Assembly (NCBI RefSeq): GCF_044904705.1
Contig: NZ_JADIKL010000002.1
Location: 682,001 to 746,000, forward strand
DNA: 64,000 bases
Reading direction: 5' to 3'
From: Rhodanobacter_A agri
GTDB lineage: Bacteria > Pseudomonadota > Gammaproteobacteria > Xanthomonadales > Rhodanobacteraceae
Both the position numbers and the translations under genes were made by a program. The notes below the pieces were generated by a model. It had not been told where the DNA came from. It worked only from the letters and a program-made list of their open reading frames with translations, and did not search any database. Each line of letters begins with the position of its first letter. Positions within the stretch are counted from its first letter, which is position 1. Below, piece after piece: positions 17,461-25,621 of this stretch.

Positions 17461-20216
17461 GCTCCACCCTCTTTCTGCGGCTGCGCCGCGGTATCGCGCG
17501 CGACGCAGGTGGCCTGGATCTGCTGGTACGCTGCCGCGGCCTTGCCGGAACCAGGCAGCGCGTATGGGAAGGCGCAGGCATGCGCCACGCCTTGCTCATC
17601 ATCCCACTGGACGCTGAGCTCGCCGCTCGACCCTACGCCACGCAACAGCGTCAGACCGGCCTGTCCGACCACGCCCAGCGCTTCGTTCTTGGCGTTGAAT
17701 ACCTGGGCGCCAAACGGGGCCGGCGTGCCATCGGACAGGCGGATGCGCGCAATCAGCGGGTGACCGGACTTGCTCTTGAAATCCACCATCACCACGGCGC
17801 CGGCATACGGTGCCACCTGGGCGCTGGTGGCGTCCATCTGCACCCCTAGTGGCAGGCCTTGCGGGTCGATCTGGATGGTGTCGAGCTGGTAAGGGGTGAG
17901 GTACGGCACCAGCGCATAGCCGGCGTGGTCGACGCTGAGGCCAGGCGCGCTGAGGATGTGCGCGCCCGCGGCACCGGGCGCGTGCACGATGGCGACGGTG
18001 TCGCCGGTCGACTGGCCAAAGGTGATGCCGCCCGCGTGGATGGCCACCGCGCCGTTGGCGCCGACGGATGCCTGCGAGTAGCCGCTGCCGTTGCCCACGC
18101 TGGCGTTGAACGTGGCGTAAGGGCTGTTGTAGCCGGCGTTCACGCTGTAGGCGTTGCCGATGCCGTTGCCGCCGTGCGAGGCGGTGGCGCCGTAGGTGAA
18201 CTGGTTCCACTGGCCCAGCGTGCCGTTGAGGGTGGCCTGTTCCTGCGTGCCGCCGCTGGTGTCGTGATCGAGATTGAACGAGATGCTCGGCGTATGCGCG
18301 GAGTGGCCCAGCGGCAGGCTGGCGTTGAAGGAAATCTGGTTGTCGTAGCCGCCCAGCGCCATGCGCCCGCGGCTGACCGAGACGCCATAGGTCAGGCGCT
18401 TGAAATGGTTGTTGTAGCCCACCTGGAACTGGGTGTCGTTGCCGCCGCGGTTCCAGTAGTTGTTGATCGTGGCGTTGGCGTACAGCGAGCCGCCGCTCTG
18501 GCCGAGCTGCTGGCTGAGCGTCAGGGTGAAACGGTTGCGCTGCTGCAGCAGGCCGCGGGCGGTATAGAGACTGTTGCTGTTGTAAACGGTGCCGCTCAGC
18601 GCGGCGAGCTGGGCCGGCGTAAGCAGGCTCTGCACGGGCAGGCCGTCGATCGTCTGCACGTTCGACGACTGGTATTGCAGCGCATCCATGCCGTGGTTGG
18701 CGTAGTAGCGCGCGGTTTCGGCGTCGCTCAAGCTCAGGAAGCCGCTGGTGGAGTAACGGTCGGCGGCGACGCTCAGCGACGTATTGGTTTCCGGGATGAT
18801 CTTGCTGTAGCTGATGCGGAAGCTCTGCCCGTCGTAGGTGCCATGGCCGGGAATGCTTGCGTGGGCCTGCGTGATGTCCAGCGCCAGCGCGCCGAAGCGC
18901 GTGTTGAACGCGCCACCGACCAGCGCCGCGGCGTAGCCTTCCGAACCCTGCACGCCGGCGTAGCCGGTGAGGCGGTTGGTGAAGCCGTGCTGCACCGTGG
19001 CCTGGACCACGTTGGGCCGATCCTGCAAGGTGGTATCGCGCAGCTGGCCGGCGGCGATGTCAAAACGGGTGACACCGGGGCGCAACGATTGCGCCACCGA
19101 AGCGTAGGGCACGGCGATGCTGTGCTGGCGGCCGTCGGCCTCCGTCACGTTGACGATCAAGTCGCCGCCGTAGCCGGTGGGGTAGAGATCGTCGATCACG
19201 AACGGACCGGGAGCGACGGTGGTCTGGTAGATCTGCACGCCGTTCTGGGTCACCGTGACCTTGGCGTTGGTGTAGGCCACGCCACGTACCACCGGCGCGT
19301 AGCCGCGCAGCGACTGCGGCAGCATGCGGTCGTCGGTGCCCAGCTGCACGCCGCGCAGGGCGTAGCTGTCGAATACGGCGCCGTCGGTGTAGCTGTCGCC
19401 CACGCTCAGTTCGGCGCCCAGCCCGGGCAGCGCGCGCTGCACATAGGTATCGATGTTGTGCCAGTGGCGCTGGGTCGGCAGGCCGGTGCCCGACTGCAGC
19501 GTGGCAGTGCTGTCCTGCCGGAACTGCCAAAGGCCTATGTTGAGGCCGGCACGCAGGCCCAGGTAGGTGCTGGCCTGGTCTTGCCCGCCGCTGGTGGTGC
19601 GGTAGCTGTTGAGGTTGTAGTTGAGCAGGAACGCCGGCACGCCCGCATCCCACGAGGACGGGTTGACCCAGCCGCGCGGGCGCTGGTTCATGTAAATCTG
19701 CGGCACGCTGGCATCCATGCGCAGGGAGGGCATGTCGAAAGACAGCGTGGCGCCGGGGATCAAGTCGCCGAGACTCACGCAGTCGGACGGGGACGACAGC
19801 TTCGCAGCCGCCTCGGCGCCGGTCTTGGGAGGTACCAGGCCCAGGCGGTCGAGCAGCTCGGTGCTGACGCACGGTACGGCGTTGGCGTCCTTGGACGGTG
19901 CGCTGAAGCGCACATCCATGCGTCCCACCCAGCGTTGATTGAGATAGACGTCGAGGTTGTAGATGCCCGACAGCACCGGGTTTCCGTGTTCGAAGCGCGA
20001 GAGATCCGTGGTGCCGCGCCCGGCTCCCGCCAGCATGCTGCGATCGAAGTTGGCGAAGCCGCCTCCGGCGCTGGCGTCGGGCGATGCATCCACGGCGCTG
20101 GCCGCCCGCGCAGGACGCGGGCAGCTCGCGATAGCAGCCAGCGCCAGGCCACACGCCACCGCGAGCGCGGCATGGCGCCCGATCGGGTGGTGGTGCGTGG
20201 CGCGGCGCAAGGTCAT
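17457..20216 (-). CDS. Outer-membrane fimbrial usher (FimD/PapC family)
   Basis: The 919-aa usher forms the outer-membrane pore through which chaperone-bound subunits are assembled into a pilus. A signal peptide of about 38 residues is followed by the N-terminal binding domain with a VPCVSTELLDRLG/SDCVSLGDL cysteine pair. The β-barrel and plug region carries GPFVIDDLYPTGYGGDL and VTEADGR. C-terminal domains end with a second Cys pair (HACAFPY and QATCVARD). Length and landmarks match the family. It overlaps both the chaperone and the adhesin by 4 nt. Confidence 0.95.
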   Translation of the reverse strand: MTLRRATHHHPIGRHAALAVACGLALAAIASCPRPARAASAVDASPDASAGGGFANFDRSMLAGAGRGTTDLSRFEHGNPVLSGIYNLDVYLNQRWVGRMDVRFSAPSKDANAVPCVSTELLDRLGLVPPKTGAEAAAKLSSPSDCVSLGDLIPGATLSFDMPSLRMDASVPQIYMNQRPRGWVNPSSWDAGVPAFLLNYNLNSYRTTSGGQDQASTYLGLRAGLNIGLWQFRQDSTATLQSGTGLPTQRHWHNIDTYVQRALPGLGAELSVGDSYTDGAVFDSYALRGVQLGTDDRMLPQSLRGYAPVVRGVAYTNAKVTVTQNGVQIYQTTVAPGPFVIDDLYPTGYGGDLIVNVTEADGRQHSIAVPYASVAQSLRPGVTRFDIAAGQLRDTTLQDRPNVVQATVQHGFTNRLTGYAGVQGSEGYAAALVGGAFNTRFGALALDITQAHASIPGHGTYDGQSFRISYSKIIPETNTSLSVAADRYSTSGFLSLSDAETARYYANHGMDALQYQSSNVQTIDGLPVQSLLTPAQLAALSGTVYNSNSLYTARGLLQQRNRFTLTLSQQLGQSGGSLYANATINNYWNRGGNDTQFQVGYNNHFKRLTYGVSVSRGRMALGGYDNQISFNASLPLGHSAHTPSISFNLDHDTSGGTQEQATLNGTLGQWNQFTYGATASHGGNGIGNAYSVNAGYNSPYATFNASVGNGSGYSQASVGANGAVAIHAGGITFGQSTGDTVAIVHAPGAAGAHILSAPGLSVDHAGYALVPYLTPYQLDTIQIDPQGLPLGVQMDATSAQVAPYAGAVVMVDFKSKSGHPLIARIRLSDGTPAPFGAQVFNAKNEALGVVGQAGLTLLRGVGSSGELSVQWDDEQGVAHACAFPYALPGSGKAAAAYQQIQATCVARDTAAQPQKEGGA

Positions 20217-20959
20217 GGCGCCACGGTGCCCTTGTGAACGTCGGTCGCGCCGAAGTCGTTGATGGTGGCAAAGGTGATGGGCGTGCCCGCGGCCGGCGCC
20301 TTCGCCAGGCCCTTCAGCGGCACGCGCAGGTCGCCGAACGGCGCGATCATGCCGGTGGCGCCATCGATCGGCTTGCCGTCAGCGCTGAACGACAGCGAGC
20401 TGATCGTGAGGTAGTACGGGGTCGGGTTGTGCGCTACCAGCGCCGCACCCGCGCCGTCGGCAGCCTTGAAGCTCAGCTTGTCGGGCGCCTGTATCGCGTT
20501 GCCCGGCAGGTTGGCCGGGCGATAGAAAAGCTTCAGCCGCGAACGGATCGCGAACTGCAGGTAGTTGCGGCCGGCGTACTGCGGGCCGCTGGGCTTGGGC
20601 GGGACTTCCAGCACGTTCAGCCAGAACAGCGACTCGCGGTCGGCCGGCAGCGGCTGGGAACCCTGGGTATAGATGATCCGCAGGCTCTGGTCCTTGTGCG
20701 CATCCATGCGGAACAGCGGCGGCGTGATCAGGAATGGCGTGCTGACGCTGTCCGGCGTCGATTTCGGGTCGCCCGTGTCGATCCATGCTTCGACCAGTGC
20801 GGGATTGTCGCTCGGATTGGACAGGCGCACGGTGTCCTCGCCCTGCTGGGCGGAAAACACGACGCGGGTGCCGCCGATGACGACACTGGCATGGGCTGGC
20901 GGCATCGCCAGGCACAAAGCGATCGAAGCCGCGCCAAGTGCACGGGTCAGGATCTTCAT
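20213..20959 (-). CDS. Periplasmic pilus-assembly chaperone (PapD family)
   Basis: This is a 248-aa protein with a signal peptide (MKILTRALGAASIALCLAMP, cleaved near HAS). It has the two Ig-like domains of PapD chaperones. Landmarks are TRVVFSAQQGEDTVRLSN, PPLFRMDAHKDQSLRIIYT, ESLFWLNVLEVPPKP and NPTPYYLTISSL. It holds pilin subunits by donor-strand complementation in the periplasm and delivers them to the usher. It lies 79 nt downstream of the pilin gene with a strong hairpin between, and overlaps the usher start by 4 nt. Confidence 0.94.
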   Translation of the reverse strand: MKILTRALGAASIALCLAMPPAHASVVIGGTRVVFSAQQGEDTVRLSNPSDNPALVEAWIDTGDPKSTPDSVSTPFLITPPLFRMDAHKDQSLRIIYTQGSQPLPADRESLFWLNVLEVPPKPSGPQYAGRNYLQFAIRSRLKLFYRPANLPGNAIQAPDKLSFKAADGAGAALVAHNPTPYYLTISSLSFSADGKPIDGATGMIAPFGDLRVPLKGLAKAPAAGTPITFATINDFGATDVHKGTVAP

Positions 20960-20991
20960 GGGTATCTCTTGCGAGGGGGGAAAGGGGTGCA

Positions 20992-21027
20992 GCAGGCTGC
21001 CGCATTCCTGCGAATACGGCAGCCTGC
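20992..21027 (-). terminator. Hairpin between pilin and chaperone genes
   Basis: GCAGGCTGCCG and CGGCAGCCTGC form an exact 11-bp stem with a 14-nt loop, 11 nt after the pilin stop. There is no U-tract, so it more likely stabilises the pilin mRNA or attenuates readthrough, giving excess major subunit, than fully terminates. Confidence 0.6.
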
Positions 21028-21038
21028 CTGCATGACCC

Positions 21039-21590
21039 TTAGTTGTAGGTCAGCGTGAAGGCGACCGACGCGGTCACCGTGCCGGCGGTGACGGCCGTGG
21101 TGGTCGGCTGGTAGTACTGCGCCTGGTAGCTGAGCGTGGCGGCGCCGGAGCCATTGATGGTGGCGCTGACCGGGTTGGGGTTCGTGTTGAGGTTGATGGC
21201 GGTGCCCGAACCGTTGGTCATCTGGACTTCCACATTGGAGAAGCCCGCGCCGGAGGTGTTCTGGATGGCGCCGGTGGTCGCATCGACGTTGGCATTGCCG
21301 CTGAACGACGCGCCGACCACGACACCCGACGGCGTCGTCGGGCAGCCGGTGAGGTTCAGCGAAAAGGGCGTCAGGCCGGCAGTGGAGCCCTGCGCGGTGA
21401 AGACGGTCTTGACCACGTCCGGCAAGGTGACGGTGACGACACCGCCGGATGCGTTGCTGACGGTGCAGGTCGAGGACAGGACCTTGCCGTTGAAGGTGAT
21501 GGTGCCGTCGGCTGCGCGGGCAGCCTGCGGAGCGAGCGCTGCCACGCCGAAACCGGCGATCAGAGCAGCGGTGAGAACAGTCTTGATCAT
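21039..21590 (-). CDS. Major fimbrial subunit (type 1-like pilin)
   Basis: The 183-aa pilin starts at ATG 21590 behind AAAGGA. A signal peptide (MIKTVLTAALIAGFGVAALA) is followed by the mature N-terminus ADGTITFNGKVLSSTC. That gives the donor strand and first Cys; the second Cys is in LNLTGCPTT. The C-terminus ends VAFTLTYN, the β-strand recognised by the chaperone. As first gene of the operon, closest to the promoter, it is probably the major shaft subunit. Confidence 0.92.
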   Translation of the reverse strand: MIKTVLTAALIAGFGVAALAPQAARAADGTITFNGKVLSSTCTVSNASGGVVTVTLPDVVKTVFTAQGSTAGLTPFSLNLTGCPTTPSGVVVGASFSGNANVDATTGAIQNTSGAGFSNVEVQMTNGSGTAINLNTNPNPVSATINGSGAATLSYQAQYYQPTTTAVTAGTVTASVAFTLTYN

Positions 21591-21803
21591 GCGTATTTCC
21601 TTTCGGAGTTGGGTGCTAACGGATTCGACGCGCTGTGGACAAAGTGGCCGCACTCCTGCGCCACCTCCGACTTCAGCCTTGCGCGCGGCTGGTCGACGGG
21701 GGTGTCAGCAATCTCTATGCCAAACAGTGCGTGCGGGTACGGCCGACGGCTTCTTGGCGCCGGGGCAAGGGTCAAGCCCTTGGCTGAACGTGAATCTTCC
21801 CCC

Positions 21804-21824
21804 GTCACTGCAGGCCGCAGTGAC
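21804..21824. promoter_or_regulatory. Inverted repeat upstream of pilin gene
   Basis: GTCACTGC-AGGCC-GCAGTGAC is an exact 8-bp inverted repeat about 215 nt upstream of the pilin start. It could be an operator for the fimbrial operon or a hairpin in its leader. Confidence 0.35.
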
Positions 21825-21899
21825 AAATTATGGCAGGCAAAAGTGCGAACTGCGTCACTCATTTAGCGTGATACTCGCATCAAAAGACGCGCAAGTTAT

Positions 21900-21918
21900 T
21901 GCGATTGTGTTAATCGCA
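21900..21918. promoter_or_regulatory. Inverted repeat TGCGATT/AATCGCA
   Basis: TGCGATT-GTGTT-AATCGCA is an exact 7-bp inverted repeat just upstream of the -35 of the rightward promoter. It lies in the AT-rich part of the divergent region, so it could serve either operon as an activator or repressor site. Confidence 0.4.
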
Positions 21919-21937
21919 CTCGACGTGTAAAGCGTGC

Positions 21938-21967
21938 TTGACATGCGCGCCGGGCACTTCGTATGCT
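21938..21967 (+). promoter_or_regulatory. Sigma70-type promoter of the hydrolase/NatAB operon
   Basis: A consensus -35 TTGACA (21938-21943) is followed after 18 nt by a -10-like TATGCT (21962-21967). It lies 40 nt before the first gene of the operon, and the predicted start point falls inside the adjoining palindrome. Confidence 0.7.
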
Positions 21968-21972
21968 CCACT

Positions 21973-21990
21973 TGTCAAGGTTGCTTGACA
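21973..21990. promoter_or_regulatory. Operator-like palindrome over the transcription start
   Basis: TGTCAAG-GTTG-CTTGACA is an exact 7-bp inverted repeat with a 4-nt spacer, directly downstream of the -10. A further CTTGACA half-site overlaps the -35 at 21937-21943. This arrangement suits a dimeric repressor; the Xre protein encoded at 23680 is one candidate. Confidence 0.6.
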
Positions 21991-22006
21991 TACGAAGGGG
22001 AGCGTC

Positions 22007-22927
22007 ATGCACAAGATTCACTGGTTCCGCAGGCTCGCGGGATGGTCACTGCTCATCGCCGGGCTTGCTGGCGCGTTGCCGGCATTGGGGATGCCCGCGA
22101 ACGGCCAGGTCGGCACGCTGAAATTCGAGCGCCATGGCGACCATGGCCACGCGGTAATCCTGATTCCCGGCCTGGAGGGCGGCCCGTGGGTGTGGAAGGA
22201 CACCATCGCGCAGCTGGAAAAGAACCATGTGGTCTATGCCGTGACGCTGGCGGGGTTCGACGGCATGCCTGCGCCGGCCCGCAAGACCGGGCTGATGGAC
22301 CAGGCCGACGCCTCGCTGCTGGCGCTGATCGAACAGCAGCACATCGACAAACCCGTGCTGGTAGGCCACAGCCTAGGCGGTACGTTGTCGCTGCGCTTCG
22401 CGGGTGAGCATGCGTCGCTGATCGCGGGCGCGGTGGCGGTGGACGGCCTGCCGGTCTTCCCGGGCATGGACCGGGTGGATGCAACCCAGCGGCAGGCGAT
22501 CGCCGAGCGCGCCGGCGCACAGATGGCGGCGATGACGCCGGCGCAGTTCCAGGCGGCGGCACTGGGCTACATGCAGAACGTCGGCGTGATCGATCCGAAG
22601 CTGGCGGAGCACTACGCGCCGCTGAACGCGCGCAGCGACGTCGCAGCGAGTGCCGCATACGCGGCGGAGGACATGGCGGCCGACCATCGCCCGCTGCTCA
22701 AGCAGGCGAACGTGCCGATCCTGGAGATCTCGCCGTACTACGCGCCGGACTTCAGCAAGCCGCCGTTGCAGCTCAGCGAGGCGCAGAAAGCCGCGTATTA
22801 CAAGGGGCTGCTGGCGAACGCACCACAGGCGAAAGTGGTATCGATCGCCCCCGCGCGACATTTCGTGATGCTCGACCAGCCCGTGAAATTCCAGCAGGTG
22901 CTGGGCGATTTCCTCAAAGAGCTCTGA
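22007..22927 (+). CDS. Exported alpha/beta-hydrolase
   Basis: This 306-aa protein has an N-terminal signal or anchor (GWSLLIAGLAGALPALG) and an alpha/beta-hydrolase fold. The nucleophile elbow is VGHSLGG with Ser122. LIPGLEGGPW supplies the oxyanion region, and APARHFVMLDQP carries the probable catalytic His. The substrate is unknown. The ATG at 22007 follows AAGGGGAG. It opens the operon that runs to 27554, 14 nt before the next gene. Confidence 0.85.
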   Translation: MHKIHWFRRLAGWSLLIAGLAGALPALGMPANGQVGTLKFERHGDHGHAVILIPGLEGGPWVWKDTIAQLEKNHVVYAVTLAGFDGMPAPARKTGLMDQADASLLALIEQQHIDKPVLVGHSLGGTLSLRFAGEHASLIAGAVAVDGLPVFPGMDRVDATQRQAIAERAGAQMAAMTPAQFQAAALGYMQNVGVIDPKLAEHYAPLNARSDVAASAAYAAEDMAADHRPLLKQANVPILEISPYYAPDFSKPPLQLSEAQKAAYYKGLLANAPQAKVVSIAPARHFVMLDQPVKFQQVLGDFLKEL

Positions 22928-22940
22928 GGCCGAAACGATC

Positions 22941-23546
22941 ATGGCGATGAATCCCGTCCAGCGCCGCTACATGCGCGAATTCTGGCCACCGATGCTGGCC
23001 TACATCCTGATCATGCTGCTGGTGTGGCCCCTGGTCGACCACGTGCAGAGCCTTTGGGGGCGTACCGCGCTGGCGCTGCTGCCGATCCTGCCGGTGCTGC
23101 TGGTGACGCGTGCGATGGTGCGCCTCGTGATGGGCAGCGACGAGCTGGAGCAGCGCATGAACCTGATCGGCCTGGCCATCGCAGGCACGGCAGTGGGCAC
23201 GCTGTGCCTTGCCGGCGGCTTCCTGGTCGCCGCCAAGGTGATCCGGCTGGATGGCACGGCGCTGATCTGGGTATGGCCGGCGATGGTGGTGCTGCATGCA
23301 CTGGGCCGCGGCTGGGCCGCACGTCGTTATGGCGGCGATTGGACCATGGCCTGCAGCAACGATGGCCTGGCGCGGCATTGGCAGTTGTGGGCCTGCGCGG
23401 CGTCGTTCGGGCTGATCCTGCTGCTGGGCTGGGGCGCGTTCAGCGACTGGCAGCGTGGCCTGCTCAGCGGTCTCACGGCGTCGCTGGCGATCGGCGCATT
23501 GCTGCTGCAGATCTTCCGCGGCCGCAAGCCGGAGGATGGGGCATGA
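22941..23546 (+). CDS. Integral membrane protein, unrecognised
   Basis: A 201-aa protein has about six hydrophobic segments (for example MLAYILIMLLVWPLV, LALLPILPVLLVTRAMV, GTLCLAGGFLVAAKV). A short charged loop, MGSDELEQRMNLIGLAIAG, lies between segments two and three. I do not recognise a named family. Single-domain Xre regulators are often encoded next to membrane proteins of this size, and here an Xre gene follows one small ORF downstream, so this could be a sensor or antagonist of that regulator. Confidence 0.75.
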   Translation: MAMNPVQRRYMREFWPPMLAYILIMLLVWPLVDHVQSLWGRTALALLPILPVLLVTRAMVRLVMGSDELEQRMNLIGLAIAGTAVGTLCLAGGFLVAAKVIRLDGTALIWVWPAMVVLHALGRGWAARRYGGDWTMACSNDGLARHWQLWACAASFGLILLLGWGAFSDWQRGLLSGLTASLAIGALLLQIFRGRKPEDGA

Positions 23547-23683
23547 GCTGGCGCGGCGTGACGGAAGCCATGGGGCGCCATGCAAACGCTGGCCGGATGA
23601 GGCACGACGAGGTACTGGCGGGGGCGGGCGTGGTGGTGCTGTACGCCGACGCGCGACGCTGGGCGAGCCGGCGTTTCGCATGA
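23543..23683 (+). CDS. Small ORF (46 aa) coupled on both sides
   Basis: The ATG at 23543 overlaps the membrane-protein stop by 4 nt and follows a strong GGAGG (23532-23536). The stop TGA overlaps the start codon of the Xre gene. The peptide begins MSWRGVTEAMGRHANAGRMR and has a short central hydrophobic patch (VLAGAGVVVLYA). I know no family. Overlaps at both ends plus the Shine-Dalgarno argue that the frame is translated, perhaps mainly to couple the Xre gene. Confidence 0.55.
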   Translation: MSWRGVTEAMGRHANAGRMRHDEVLAGAGVVVLYADARRWASRRFA

Positions 23684-23880
23684 ACAACCGCGTGCGTGAA
23701 CTGCGTGGCGAGCGGGGCTGGTCGCAGGCGGATCTCGCCGAGCGGCTGGAGGTGTCGCGGCAGACGGTCAATGCGATCGAGACCGGCAAGTACGACCCCA
23801 GCCTGCCGCTGGCATTCAAGATCGCGAAACTGTTTGGACATCCGATCGAATCCATCTTCGAGCCAGGAAGCGATACATGA
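23680..23880 (+). CDS. Xre-family HTH regulator (66 aa)
   Basis: This is a single-domain Cro/C1-type DNA-binding protein. The helix-turn-helix reads WSQADLAERLEVSRQTVNAI, followed by ETGKYDPSLPLAFKIAKLF. The whole protein is the HTH with no sensor domain. It overlaps the small ORF upstream and the hydrolase downstream by 4 nt each. It is the natural candidate to bind the CTTGACA sites at the operon promoter, which is an inference. Confidence 0.92.
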   Translation: MNNRVRELRGERGWSQADLAERLEVSRQTVNAIETGKYDPSLPLAFKIAKLFGHPIESIFEPGSDT

Positions 23881-25451
23881 GCATGAACCCAAGGAAACGC
23901 ATGGCCGTCATCGTGGCCGTGGCTACCGCGATCTTCGCTGCCAACCACGCTGCGCGGCGACCGCAGCCCGGGCATGAGGAAACGGCCCCGCCGCAGAGCG
24001 CGCCTTCGGCACAAACGACGGTGAAACCCGCGCCGCCGCGCACCTGGAAGCTCGGCTCGCTCACCCTGACCGCCTGCAATCTGGGCCAGCCGAACAGCGG
24101 CCTGAGTGCCGCGGCGTGGTGCGGCTCGCTGGCGGTGCCGGAGAACCGCGCCGAGCCGCAAGGCCGGAAGATCACGTTGAAGCTGGCGGTGCTGCGTTCG
24201 AGCGCGCAGGTCGCGAGCCCGGACATGCTGGCCTTCCTCGCCGGCGGACCGGGGCAGGCGGCCAGCGACTACGCCGGCGCCATCGCCATGATGCTGGAGC
24301 CATTGCGCGCACACCGCGACGTCCTGCTGCTCGACCAACGCGGTACCGGCGGTTCCAACGCACTGGACTGCAAGGTCGACGGCAAGAGCGCGACGGACGA
24401 AGACACCGGCTTCGATCCCGCCAAACTGCGCGCCGATGCGGCGGCCTGCCTGAAGCAGGTGGAAGTACATGCCGATCCGCGCTACTACACCACCAGCGAC
24501 GCAGTGCAGGATCTGGAGGACGTGCGCCGTGCACTGGGCGTCCCCGAGTTCGACCTGGTCGGCGTTTCCTATGGCACCCGGGTGGCGCAGCAATACCTCG
24601 GACGCTACCCCGATGCGGTGCGCAGCGTGGTGCTGGACAGCACGGTGCCGAACAGCGCGGTGCTGGGCGAGGATTTCGCGCGCAACCTCGACGAGGCGTT
24701 GAAGGCACAGTTCGCACGCTGCGACGCCGATGCCGCCTGCAAGCAGCGTTTTGGCAGCCCATACCAGACGCTGGTGCAGCTGCGCGACGCGCTGCGGGCA
24801 AACCCGCATCCGGTCAGCTTCCGCGATCCGGAGACCTACCAGACCGTGCAGCGCGTGCTGAGCGACGACGCGCTCGTCAGCGTGGTGCGCATGTTCGCCT
24901 ACACGCCGCCCACCGCTGCACTGCTGCCGCTGTCGATCGATGCGGCCGCACATGGCGACGTGGGTCCGCTGCTGGGCCAAGCCAAGCTCCTCACCGTGGA
25001 CATGGCCGATCTTGCCGGCAGCGGCATGTCCTATTCGGTGATGTGCAGCGAGGATGCCGACCTGCTGACCGCGCGCCCGCAGGACGCGGACACCTTGCTC
25101 GGCACGCATATGATCGATGCCTACAAGGCGATCTGTTCGGTCTGGCCGAAGGGTGCCCGCCCGGCGGATTTCCACCAGCCGCTCAAGACCGCCAAGCCGG
25201 TGCTGCTGCTGGCCGGCCAGTACGACCCGGTGACGCCACCGCGTTACGCCGAAGAGGTGGCGAAGCCCCTTGCGAACGCGCGCGTGCTGCTGTTCAAGGG
25301 CCAGGGCCACAGCGTACTGGCGGCGGGATGCGGGCCGCAGCTGGTGCAGCACTTCGTCGAACACCCCGACCCCAAGGCGCTGGATGCGAGTTGCCTCGAC
25401 CGCCTGCAGCCGACGCCGTTCTTCATCGACTTCAACGGAGCCACGCCATGA
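23877..25451 (+). CDS. Exported TAP-like alpha/beta-hydrolase (putative peptidase)
   Basis: The 524-aa protein has an N-terminal membrane anchor or signal (MAVIVAVATAIFAANHA) and a Pro/Ala-rich linker. The fold is that of tripeptidyl-aminopeptidase-like hydrolases. LAGGPGQAAS, LLLDQRGTGGSN and VGVSYGTR (nucleophile Ser231) are present. A TAP-like C-terminal region carries LAGQYDPVTPP and GQGHSVLAAGCG, the likely Asp and His. Family members release N-terminal peptides or cleave esters. Here it probably acts in the periplasm on a substrate linked to the NatAB exporter, which is an inference. Confidence 0.85.
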   Translation: MSMNPRKRMAVIVAVATAIFAANHAARRPQPGHEETAPPQSAPSAQTTVKPAPPRTWKLGSLTLTACNLGQPNSGLSAAAWCGSLAVPENRAEPQGRKITLKLAVLRSSAQVASPDMLAFLAGGPGQAASDYAGAIAMMLEPLRAHRDVLLLDQRGTGGSNALDCKVDGKSATDEDTGFDPAKLRADAAACLKQVEVHADPRYYTTSDAVQDLEDVRRALGVPEFDLVGVSYGTRVAQQYLGRYPDAVRSVVLDSTVPNSAVLGEDFARNLDEALKAQFARCDADAACKQRFGSPYQTLVQLRDALRANPHPVSFRDPETYQTVQRVLSDDALVSVVRMFAYTPPTAALLPLSIDAAAHGDVGPLLGQAKLLTVDMADLAGSGMSYSVMCSEDADLLTARPQDADTLLGTHMIDAYKAICSVWPKGARPADFHQPLKTAKPVLLLAGQYDPVTPPRYAEEVAKPLANARVLLFKGQGHSVLAAGCGPQLVQHFVEHPDPKALDASCLDRLQPTPFFIDFNGATP

Positions 25452-25621
25452 GAAAGCCTTACGTGTTGGCGAACGCCCTGCTGTGGGCCGCGGCCATGCT
25501 CGCTGCCGCCGTGCTCAGGGCGCCCGTGTTCCTCACCATTGTCCTGCTGCCGATGCTGGCCACGCTGTCGACGCTCGCGGCCGGTCGGGACGCCTGCCTC
25601 AACCGGAGTGAGCTCTCGTGA
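25448..25621 (+). CDS. Small membrane protein (57 aa)
   Basis: A 57-residue frame starts at an ATG overlapping the hydrolase stop by 4 nt and ends overlapping the GTG of the ABC ATPase gene. It holds two hydrophobic stretches (ALLWAAAMLAAAVLRAPVFL and TIVLLPMLATLSTLAAG). I do not recognise it; the coupling suggests a membrane partner of the exporter or hydrolase. Confidence 0.6.
   Translation: MRKPYVLANALLWAAAMLAAAVLRAPVFLTIVLLPMLATLSTLAAGRDACLNRSELS

Larger units (their letters stand above)
21591..22006. other. Divergent regulatory region, pilus operon and hydrolase operon
   Basis: No gene is supported in this 416-bp region. It is more AT-rich than its surroundings toward 21830-21920 and holds several inverted repeats, each listed separately: 21804-21824, 21900-21918 and 21973-21990. 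The rightward promoter is clear (21938-21967); I could not place the leftward pilin promoter with confidence. Confidence 0.6.

Noticed and set aside
22914..25364. 816-codon frame antisense to the hydrolase/NatAB operon
   Set aside because: Same signature of a GC-rich shadow; the plus-strand genes have motifs, overlaps and Shine-Dalgarno sites.
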